Assembly: GCA_902780935.1 (NCBI GenBank)
Contig: CACZHP010000005.1
Location: forward strand, 48,822 to 112,821
DNA: 64,000 bases
Reading direction: 5' to 3'
DNA from: an uncultured Bacteroidia bacterium
Lineage (GTDB): Bacteria; Bacteroidota; Bacteroidia; Bacteroidales; UBA932
Below are positions 51,765-59,306 of this stretch, in pieces. The position numbers and the translations under genes are program-made. How positions within the stretch are numbered: the first letter of the stretch is position 1; every line of letters starts with the position of its first letter. Below the pieces are notes generated by a model. It was not told where the DNA came from and searched no databases. It was given only the letters and a program-made list of their open reading frames with translations.

Positions 51765-53081
51765 CTACCCTTTTCGGACAATGCGCGCCCCTAGGGCGTT
51801 GAGACGGTTCTCGATGTCCTGGTACCCCCTGTCGATCTGCTCGATATTCCCGATCTCACTCGTACCCTTGGCACTCATGGCCGCAAGCAGCAAAGCGATA
51901 CCGGCCCTGATGTCCGGAGAGAGCATCCGGCCGCTCCTGAGCTGGAACTTGTGGTCATGGCCGATCACGACCGCCCTGTGAGGGTCGCAAAGGATGATCT
52001 GGGCTCCCATGTCGATCAGGCGGTCAACGAAGAACAGCCTGCTCTCGAACATCTTCTGATGGATAAGCACGCTTCCCCGGCACTGGGTGGCGACAACCAG
52101 GATAACACTAAGGAGGTCTGGTGTGAGGCCAGGCCACGGGGCGTCGGCGATGGTCATGATCGACCCGTCCATGAAGGACTCGATAATATAGCTCTCTTGC
52201 TCGGGAACAAAGATGTCGTCCCCCCTCTGCTCAAGCTTGACGCCCAGCCGGCGGAAACTCTCAGGGATGATTCCGAGATTCGTGTATGACGTGTCGTTTA
52301 TCGTAAGACTGCTTTGGCAAAGCGCCGCCATTCCGATAAAACTGCCGACCTCAATCATGTCCGGGAGGATCTTGTGGGAGGCACTGTGAAGGCTCGATAC
52401 TCCAGTGATAGTCAAGAGGTTGGAACCTATTCCATCAATCTTCGCCCCCATCGCTGAGAGCATCTTGGAAAGTTGCTGGATATAAGGCTCGCAAGCGGCG
52501 TTGTAGATCACGGTCTTTCCTTCAGCCAGACATGCGGCCATCAGAATATTCGCCGTACCGGTGACAGAGGCCTCGTCCAGAAGCATGTACTTACCAGTCA
52601 AGTGTTTCCCTTCGGGAAGGCTCAATTTATATGCCCTTTTGTCCGTGTCGTACGTAAGCTCAGCTCCGAGCCCCATGAGTCCGGAGATGTGAGTGTCCAC
52701 CCTTCTACGGCCGATCTTGTCTCCTCCCGGCTTCGGGAACCAGACATGGCCAAGACGGGCCAGGAGCGGGCCGGCCACCATCACGGAGCCCCTGAGCGTC
52801 GAACACATCCGCACAAACTCAGCGCTCTCAATGAAATCGACATTGAGCTTAGCCGCCTTGAAAGTGTACTCCCCGTCCGACTTACGGGAAACCTCGACTC
52901 CCATCATCTGTAGAAGCGAGATAAGGTTCTTAACGTCAAGGATTTCCGGGACATTAGACATCTGGATTTCCTCGGTGGTAAGAAGGACGGCGCTAATGAC
53001 CTCGAGAGCCTCGTTCTTAGCTCCCTGAGGAGCTATGGCACCGCTTAGCTTATGGCCACCTTCGATAATGAATGAACTCAT
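51765..53081 (-). CDS. murA: UDP-N-acetylglucosamine 1-carboxyvinyltransferase (MurA), Asp variant
   Basis: A 438-residue enzyme that transfers enolpyruvate to UDP-GlcNAc, the first committed step of peptidoglycan synthesis. The N-terminus GGHKLSGAIAPQGAKNEAL has the catalytic Lys, and the closing loop reads FPKPGGDKIGRRRVDTH. In Escherichia coli MurA this loop contains Cys115; here the aligned residue is Asp121 (codon 52719-52721). That substitution is known to block fosfomycin binding. It lies 12 bases after murB on the same strand, so the pair forms a cell-wall operon. Confidence 0.97.
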   Translation of the reverse strand: MSSFIIEGGHKLSGAIAPQGAKNEALEVISAVLLTTEEIQMSNVPEILDVKNLISLLQMMGVEVSRKSDGEYTFKAAKLNVDFIESAEFVRMCSTLRGSVMVAGPLLARLGHVWFPKPGGDKIGRRRVDTHISGLMGLGAELTYDTDKRAYKLSLPEGKHLTGKYMLLDEASVTGTANILMAACLAEGKTVIYNAACEPYIQQLSKMLSAMGAKIDGIGSNLLTITGVSSLHSASHKILPDMIEVGSFIGMAALCQSSLTINDTSYTNLGIIPESFRRLGVKLEQRGDDIFVPEQESYIIESFMDGSIMTIADAPWPGLTPDLLSVILVVATQCRGSVLIHQKMFESRLFFVDRLIDMGAQIILCDPHRAVVIGHDHKFQLRSGRMLSPDIRAGIALLLAAMSAKGTSEIGNIEQIDRGYQDIENRLNALGARIVRKG

Positions 53082-53093
53082 GGTTATCAGTTT

Positions 53094-54125
53094 TTAGACA
53101 TATTCAACTTCACGGTTCAGGTCTATTCCGAATCTCTCGTTCACAGAATCCTGGATCGCTTTCGCAAGGGCCACGACATCATCGGGTGACGCTTTCCCGG
53201 TCTGGTTCACGATCACAAGAGGTTGCTTCTGGAAGACCGCCGCTCCCCCATGGGACTTCCCTTTCCAGCCACACTTGTCAATAAGCCATGCGGCAGGAAT
53301 CTTGACAGTGCCATCCTCCAGATCGAAATGAGGAACCGCTCCAAGCGACTCATTTTGGGCGGTCTCGCTGACCTTGGTGTAAAAGTATTTGGAGACGCAA
53401 GGATTCCTGAAGAAACTCCCGGCGCTGCCAAATTCCTCAACTTCGGGAAGCTTTGTCTTGCGGATGGAAGTGACTGTCTCCCTTATCATTGCGGGAGTTA
53501 ACTCCGCCGGGTCATCAGTCCCGAATCTCTCCTTGACAGCCTCCCTGACATGACCGTAATCCAAAACCGGCGAAGGGGTCTGAGAGACTCTGAATATAAC
53601 ACCAGTCACAATGTACCTCCACTTCCAGTCATGCTTGAAACGGGAGTCACGGTAGGCATATTCACACTCAGACTTTGGGATAGTTATCACGGAGGCATCC
53701 CTTGTGTCCACGCACTCGACCGATTCGATCAGCTCGCAGGCTTCCATGCCGTACGCACCTATGTTCTGGACGGCCGAGGCCCCGACTTCTCCAGGAATAT
53801 AGGAAAGGTTCTCCGGTCCCCAGAGATTGTTGTCCGCGCACCAGGCGCAAAGATCATCGAACACGACACCAGCGTCCGCATGAACTCTGTCAGGGCTTAA
53901 CCTCTGGATCTTTTTCATCCCGCAACGCAGGATTGTTCCGGGGAAATCCTTGGTAAAAAGCAGGTTGCTTCCGCCCCCTATCGGGAACAGCGGACGGGGC
54001 AGAGACGGATCGGCCACAACTTCCCGCAGTTCGTCAACACTATCATATTCAACAAGACAGCGGCACTTCACCTTCATCCTGAAAGTGTTCATGCCGCTAA
54101 GATCGACGTTGAAACTTGTTCTCAT
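53094..54125 (-). CDS. murB: UDP-N-acetylmuramate dehydrogenase (MurB)
   Basis: A 343-residue FAD enzyme that completes UDP-MurNAc formation. The N-terminus SGMNTFRMKVK, the FAD-binding motif FPIGGGSNLLF (about 50-60), NIGAYGMEACELI and the catalytic Ser/Glu region SAGSFFRNP are all present; this is the long (type I) MurB. I chose the ATG at 54125 (MRTSFNVDLSG). A frame six codons longer exists. murA follows 12 bases later. Confidence 0.96.
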   Translation of the reverse strand: MRTSFNVDLSGMNTFRMKVKCRCLVEYDSVDELREVVADPSLPRPLFPIGGGSNLLFTKDFPGTILRCGMKKIQRLSPDRVHADAGVVFDDLCAWCADNNLWGPENLSYIPGEVGASAVQNIGAYGMEACELIESVECVDTRDASVITIPKSECEYAYRDSRFKHDWKWRYIVTGVIFRVSQTPSPVLDYGHVREAVKERFGTDDPAELTPAMIRETVTSIRKTKLPEVEEFGSAGSFFRNPCVSKYFYTKVSETAQNESLGAVPHFDLEDGTVKIPAAWLIDKCGWKGKSHGGAAVFQKQPLVIVNQTGKASPDDVVALAKAIQDSVNERFGIDLNREVEYV

Positions 54126-54181
54126 ATTTACAAATATATGCAAAAAAGTCGTTCAGCGCAATATGCTATCATTTATAAATT

Positions 54182-54211
54182 TTGATATCACGATGTTTAT
54201 TCATAATTTTG
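54182..54211 (+). promoter_or_regulatory. Promoter of the toxin-antitoxin pair
   Basis: TTG at 54182-54184 and TAATTTTG at 54204-54211 with 19 bases between, 21 bases before the antitoxin start. Confidence 0.7.
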
Positions 54212-54232
54212 GGGAGTTTTATTTAAACACCG

Positions 54233-54517
54233 ATGGAAACCGCAACCACCAGAAAAAAGACACAGGCGATATTTCGGTTTGAAGATAGTTTTATCGCCAA
54301 ACTTAAATACTATGCCAAAATGGAAGAGAAAAGCTTGAACGCTTATGTCGAGGCTATCCTTCAAACGGAGATCAACCGGAGGGAGAGTCTGCCGAAGCTT
54401 TCCATCTCCGGAGTTTATTCTCCAAAAGTCAACGGACTGTCAGGCATCCTCGCAGGAAAGATAACCAGCCACGACCTGGATAAAGACGAGAGGCTAGCAT
54501 ACATCCTGAACAAATGA
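54233..54517 (+). CDS. Antitoxin, ribbon-helix-helix-like
   Basis: A 94-residue protein encoded directly before a PIN toxin. Residues about 10-45 (TQAIFRFEDSFIAKLKYYAK, then KSLNAYVEAILQTEI) fit a ribbon-helix-helix DNA-binding fold; the remainder probably wraps the toxin. Antitoxins of this type usually bind their own promoter, which is present just upstream. Its last codons overlap the toxin start by 4 bases (ATGA). Confidence 0.8.
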   Translation: METATTRKKTQAIFRFEDSFIAKLKYYAKMEEKSLNAYVEAILQTEINRRESLPKLSISGVYSPKVNGLSGILAGKITSHDLDKDERLAYILNK

Positions 54518-54942
54518 AGAAAGTATTCCTTGACACCAATGTGATTATTGACCTCATTCTCGGAAGAGAAGGGGCGGGATATGCAAAACAGATTCTCCAG
54601 TTCGGGATGGAATCTCAGATTAGGAACTGCACATCTGTCTTGAGCTTCGCTAATATCGCTTATGTTCTAAGGAAATACCTTACGCACAAAGAGACCCTCG
54701 ACACACTGAAGACTCTGTTCGATAGCATCTCCATCCTATCGATGGGAGACCAACAGGTTTATCGCGCCATCAAATTGGATGGGCAGGACTTTGAGGACTC
54801 TTTGCAGGTCGCTTGCGCGAGTGCCGCCGGTTGCGACCTTATTATCACAAACGACAGGAAGCATTTCAAAGGTATTCCACTGCCTGTCTTCACCTCGGAA
54901 GAGTTCGTCAAAGCGACGACTTCTTATGGTTCCTCAATATGA
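54514..54942 (+). CDS. PIN-domain ribonuclease toxin (VapC-like)
   Basis: A 142-residue PIN domain. Acidic metal-binding residues are in VFLDTNVIID (Asp7), DGQDFEDSLQVA (about 91-102) and IITNDRKHF (about 114-122). Such toxins cut tRNA or rRNA and are held inactive by the cognate antitoxin. The gene converges with the LRR lipoprotein gene. Confidence 0.9.
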   Translation: MKKVFLDTNVIIDLILGREGAGYAKQILQFGMESQIRNCTSVLSFANIAYVLRKYLTHKETLDTLKTLFDSISILSMGDQQVYRAIKLDGQDFEDSLQVACASAAGCDLIITNDRKHFKGIPLPVFTSEEFVKATTSYGSSI

Positions 54943-55045
54943 GGTCATACCCTCCTCAGATTGCTTCCGCAGCCCACCCGCATTATTGAACTCCATAGCC
55001 TGGGATATCTTCCTATTCCAAAATACAAAAATATCCTGAATAAAA

Positions 55046-58000
55046 CTATTGTATTATTATTTCAGTCGCCGCAGGAATAATCTCATCATCTCGTTCAGGA
55101 TAAATACCCTGAATTACCTGCCCTTGAGCCAGATATAGTTTGGTCAAAGGATTGGAAACGCAAATCAATGCTTCCAAATTGGGATTATTTGACAAATCAA
55201 GGGTTGTCAATTCGTTCTCTTGGCAGTACAAATAGATTAAATTGACATTATTTGATACATCGAGGTCTGTCAAAAGGTTAGATGAACAGTTGAACCATTG
55301 CAAACTCACCTTATCTGACACATCAAGGGTAGTTAACCGGTTTGAGTCACACCCCAGAGTTCGCAAATTTGGATTATTTGACAGATCAAGAGTAGCAATT
55401 TGGTTTGACCCACACTCCAAAGATCGCAAATTCGGATTCTTTGACAAATCAATATCAGTCAATTGATTTGTATCACAGTATAAAAATCGCAAATTAGGGT
55501 TATTCGACACATCAAGAGCAGTTAACTGAGTTGAGCTACAGCGCAAGTCTTGCAAATTAACATTATTTGAAACATTTATACTTGTTAACTGGTTTGAATT
55601 ACAGTTCAACCCCCTTAAGACCTCGTTAACTGACACATCGAGGGTTGTCAATTGATTTGATTCGCACGCCAACTCCTCCAATCGCGGATTATTTGAAACA
55701 TCTATACTTGTTAACTGGTTTGAACTACAGTTCAACGATCGCAAATCTAGGTTGTTCGACACATCAAGGGTTGTCAACCTGTTTAAACCGCAAGATAGGT
55801 CCTTCAGATTCTTGTTCTTTGAAACATCAAGGGTCGCCAATTGGTTTGAAAGGCAGTTTAAATACAGCAATTCAGGATTATTTGAAACATCAAGAGTAGT
55901 CAACTGGTTTGAAGAATATCCCAATTCAATCAAGTTGACACTATTTGATACATTAAGATTGGTCAACTGGTTATTATTTGATACATCAAGATTGGTCAAC
56001 TGGTTATTGGAGCATTGCAAATTCTGCAAATTCAGGTTATTCGACACATCAAGAGTAGTCAACTGGTTTTCAGAACATCCCAATTCAATCAAGTTGACAT
56101 TATTTGATACATCAAGATTGGTCAACTGGTTATTGGGGCATTGCAAATTCTGCAACTTCAGGTTATACGACACATCAAGAGTGGTCAATTGGTTAGAACC
56201 GCAAAACATACTTATCAAATTCGGCATACGCTCGATTCCTTTCAAAGAGGAAATATCAAATCCATAAACCTCAATACTTTCGATTCGTTCTGCCTCTGTT
56301 ACACTTATTTCGCCATCACTATTAAGATCATAATTCTCAACCAAATATGCCTTAAAATTCGAATCTTCAATGTCAACAATTTCTTCGGGATCAACACCAT
56401 CTATTAGAATTCTAGACTCAGCAGGTATGAGGCTATCATACCGATCAGGATAAATGCCGGGGATTTCCTGACCTTGAGCCAAGAATAATTTAACTAATGG
56501 GTTGGAGGAGCAATCTACTTCCTGTAAGTTTAAGTTATTTGACAAATCAAGCTCTGTCAACTGGTTTGAAGAACAGTACAAAAATTGCAGACTATGACTA
56601 TTTGACAAATCAAGTTCAGTCAACTGGTTTGAAGAACAGTACAAAAATTGCAGACTATGACTATTTGGCAAATCGAGTTCAGTCAATTGGTTATTATCAC
56701 AATTAAGTGTTTTAAGACTTGGACAATTAGTGACATCTATTGACTCTATATGATTATTACGGCAATAGAGAGTATCAAGTTGATTGTTCGATAATACCAA
56801 GTTGGTTATGCCGGTACCCTCAACACGAAGGTAAAACAGATTATCCAAATACTCAATTCCGTTCAATGAATTGATTTCAGACGAACTTAAACACAAGTAT
56901 CGGATATTATCTGCCTCACGGATAGATATTTCACCATCGCCGTTAGTATCATATCCATTTAACAAAGCAATCTTGAAGTTAGGGTCTTCAATAGGGACAC
57001 ATGCCACATCCGCGACATTGCCGTTCAGTGAATAGATGTAGGCGTTGTTCATTTCACTTTCAGGGGTTGTACCTCTGTAATTCATCAACATTCCACAAAT
57101 AACAACCTCGTCTCCAACTTTTAACATCTCATCACCTTCAGACCATCGCCTGTCACCCAAATACCATGTCCTGTATATCTGGAACTGCTGTGTATTAGTA
57201 GTTCCATCTTTTGAAATATAGAAGGAGCTATTGCCATATTCAGCAGAGAACGGTTCTTTGATCGAAACAACCTTACCCTTAACATAATATGGTCCCACGG
57301 TTTCATAATTCGATGTCGAATACCAAGACAACCCCTTCGTCACCTCAATCGCAGCCGCCGCATTGAAAGGATCCTCTTTGGTTCCGGTACCTTTCGGACC
57401 GTCCGTTGAAAGCATAGTAGCTTCAGGTATGATATTATTGTTCCCTTCTTCCCGATTGTTCGTAATACCATCAATTACCTGATCATCATTAACATAGATA
57501 ATATCCAGAAGGTTGTCACCATTTTCATCTTCCATAGGGAAACAATCTAATTGTGACAGGTTGGGATTATTAGAAACATTCAGAGATGATAACTGGTTCG
57601 ACGAACAATGTAGCGTCTCAAGTAAATTATTATTACTTATGTCAAGATCCGCTAGACAGTTATCATTGCAGATCAAGGTTTCCAAAGACTGGTTATTGGA
57701 CAAGTCAAGATCAGAGATCGAGTTGTTCTGACAGGAAAGATAGGATAATTTAGCATTGCTTGAAACATCTAGATCGGTCAAAAGACCCGCACCTTCACCA
57801 CTTCTTGTTGAGAGTGAACTTATCACATCGTGTGCTATTATCGCATTAGGGCCATCGCATATAAGAATTTCCAGATTTGGCATATATTCTATACCTTGCA
57901 TCGAGCCGATATTCCCGGTAACAACGTTTATTTCTTTAATGTCCCGTGCCTCTTTATAACTGATTTCCTTGTCTTTGTCTTTATCAAACTTCTCAACAAG

Positions 58001-58909
58001 GTAGTCTTTAAAGGCTTGGTCAGAGAATTCGATATTCCCCTCAGGAAACATCTCCACCTCAAGAGCGCTCATCCTGAAAGTCTTGTTACGAACGATCTCC
58101 GCATTGATATTGGCGGACTTTTCGAAGGTGTTACCATAAGGATCAGATACCGTAATAGAAAAGCCCTCACTGAAGGTTGTAGGAGGAACCACCAGCCAGA
58201 ACACAGTCGCATCTTCCGCAGTTGATCCAAGTTCGACTGGTGTCTGACAGACAAGCGTAATCTCATCCGTGGCCCCGACAGTCCCAAAGGACAAGGTGGG
58301 TACTGAGCCTACCGATGCGGAGACAATGACTGAGCCGGCCAGAGGCTCGTTTAGATTGCCCTTGAGGGTTATTGAATTAACAGACACGCCATCACCATAA
58401 AGTTTCAGGATAAGATAGCCGCATAGGTTTTTGAAAAGGAGATCTGTGCTTTCCGTAACAGAAACCATCACATTCGCCCCCGAACCGAAAGAGTTCGCAC
58501 TATAAGTCTGTTCGGATGGCAGGGTCAGAGAGACGACACCGGCCTCGCTAACCGAAGTCTCGGACAGGTACGGGTACACCGCATAAACATTGTCAAGTTC
58601 GCTTCCTTCACCCACACCCCCGGAAGTCACTTCCCTGAATGGACCGGAATCAGCATTGGCGGTACCGGCGAAACGATACTCTTTATTGAATGTGTACTTG
58701 TTGAATAGGGATATCCTATCATCTTCGTCCCATAGGACTTTCAGATTCTCATCGGCATGGACCCGGGTCAGGCCGTCCGAATCGATACGGGCATATACTT
58801 CGGAGGGATAGATCACATCATCCGAGATAGGGGTATTCTCTTCCTCCGCAAAGCATGATACCATGAGCATAGAAAAAGAAACCGCAAGCAAATTCCTAAA
58901 TGTCTTCAT
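55046..58909 (-). CDS. Large surface lipoprotein: fimbrillin-like, OB-like and leucine-rich repeat domains
   Basis: A 1287-residue lipoprotein. The signal ends in LMVSC (Cys at about 19). About 30-300 is a fimbrillin-like domain. Three EF-hand-like segments (DKDKDKEISYKEA, DTNGDGEISIREA, DLNSDGEISVTEA) each introduce a block of leucine-rich repeats (units of 21-23 residues, of the type LTTLDVSNNxNLxxLxCSxNQ). Between blocks 1 and 2 lies a DUF6359/OB-like domain (about 510-620, YYVKGKVVSIKEP, VGDEVVICGMLMNY). The last LRR block has about 18 units. I chose the ATG at 58909. It is probably exposed on the cell surface for binding. Confidence 0.88.
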   Translation of the reverse strand: MKTFRNLLAVSFSMLMVSCFAEEENTPISDDVIYPSEVYARIDSDGLTRVHADENLKVLWDEDDRISLFNKYTFNKEYRFAGTANADSGPFREVTSGGVGEGSELDNVYAVYPYLSETSVSEAGVVSLTLPSEQTYSANSFGSGANVMVSVTESTDLLFKNLCGYLILKLYGDGVSVNSITLKGNLNEPLAGSVIVSASVGSVPTLSFGTVGATDEITLVCQTPVELGSTAEDATVFWLVVPPTTFSEGFSITVSDPYGNTFEKSANINAEIVRNKTFRMSALEVEMFPEGNIEFSDQAFKDYLVEKFDKDKDKEISYKEARDIKEINVVTGNIGSMQGIEYMPNLEILICDGPNAIIAHDVISSLSTRSGEGAGLLTDLDVSSNAKLSYLSCQNNSISDLDLSNNQSLETLICNDNCLADLDISNNNLLETLHCSSNQLSSLNVSNNPNLSQLDCFPMEDENGDNLLDIIYVNDDQVIDGITNNREEGNNNIIPEATMLSTDGPKGTGTKEDPFNAAAAIEVTKGLSWYSTSNYETVGPYYVKGKVVSIKEPFSAEYGNSSFYISKDGTTNTQQFQIYRTWYLGDRRWSEGDEMLKVGDEVVICGMLMNYRGTTPESEMNNAYIYSLNGNVADVACVPIEDPNFKIALLNGYDTNGDGEISIREADNIRYLCLSSSEINSLNGIEYLDNLFYLRVEGTGITNLVLSNNQLDTLYCRNNHIESIDVTNCPSLKTLNCDNNQLTELDLPNSHSLQFLYCSSNQLTELDLSNSHSLQFLYCSSNQLTELDLSNNLNLQEVDCSSNPLVKLFLAQGQEIPGIYPDRYDSLIPAESRILIDGVDPEEIVDIEDSNFKAYLVENYDLNSDGEISVTEAERIESIEVYGFDISSLKGIERMPNLISMFCGSNQLTTLDVSYNLKLQNLQCPNNQLTNLDVSNNVNLIELGCSENQLTTLDVSNNLNLQNLQCSNNQLTNLDVSNNNQLTNLNVSNSVNLIELGYSSNQLTTLDVSNNPELLYLNCLSNQLATLDVSKNKNLKDLSCGLNRLTTLDVSNNLDLRSLNCSSNQLTSIDVSNNPRLEELACESNQLTTLDVSVNEVLRGLNCNSNQLTSINVSNNVNLQDLRCSSTQLTALDVSNNPNLRFLYCDTNQLTDIDLSKNPNLRSLECGSNQIATLDLSNNPNLRTLGCDSNRLTTLDVSDKVSLQWFNCSSNLLTDLDVSNNVNLIYLYCQENELTTLDLSNNPNLEALICVSNPLTKLYLAQGQVIQGIYPERDDEIIPAATEIIIQ
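55160..56690. repeat. Tandem DNA repeats of the LRR region
   Basis: Repeat units of about 63-69 bases encode the LRR units. The clearest case is a 63-base unit at 56558-56620, repeated at 56621-56683 with only two differences. Longer near-identical blocks occur around 55970-56050 and 56110-56170. Such repeats can expand or contract by slippage. Confidence 0.85.
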
Positions 58910-58920
58910 GCCTTCTCGTT

Positions 58921-59073
58921 TTAGTTGTTTCCTCCCCACCCATGTTCGGTGGTATCATCCTCAATGCTCTCAAGGGAGCTAGTCTGACTCACCGCGATAT
59001 TTCCTTCTATGACAAGAGAATAGACCTCAATTACCGGAGGCTCATACACCTCCAAAACGTTTGAGCGATTCAT
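58921..59073 (-). CDS. Small 50-residue protein upstream of the LRR lipoprotein
   Basis: A short protein starting MNRSNVLEVYEPPVIEVYSL and ending DTTEHGWGGNN. It lies 11 bases before the lipoprotein start on the same strand. Small peptides with this N-terminus followed by an acidic Gly-rich tail are familiar next to Bacteroidales surface lipoproteins, but their function is unknown to me. I chose the ATG at 59073; a longer frame reaches 59118. Confidence 0.6.
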   Translation of the reverse strand: MNRSNVLEVYEPPVIEVYSLVIEGNIAVSQTSSLESIEDDTTEHGWGGNN

Positions 59074-59221
59074 ATTACTATCTATTATTTGGTTATATAC
59101 TATAGGATAAACGGCCATATACTACAAATAGATGCTTTTCCTCACAGAAACGCATACCGCATTCAAATTTAAGCCAAAGATCACGATTAGAACTGGTCCT
59201 TTTTGGTCCTTTTGGGATAAG

Positions 59222-59290
59222 GTGACAGATCCTTCGCTGACGCTCAGGATGACGGGGATGCCCGATCAAGCCGGGCATGACGACTATTTA
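59222..59290. repeat. Likely dispersed intergenic repeat with hairpin
   Basis: The segment GATCCTTCGCTGACGCTCAG followed by ATGCCCG (59258-59264) and CGGGCAT (59272-59278) forms a short stem. The phrase resembles dispersed intergenic repeats seen in other Bacteroidota assemblies. It lies in the 230-base gap between the kinase gene and the small peptide gene; nothing else was seen there. Confidence 0.4.
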
Positions 59291-59306
59291 GGGCAGGCAT
59301 GAGAGG

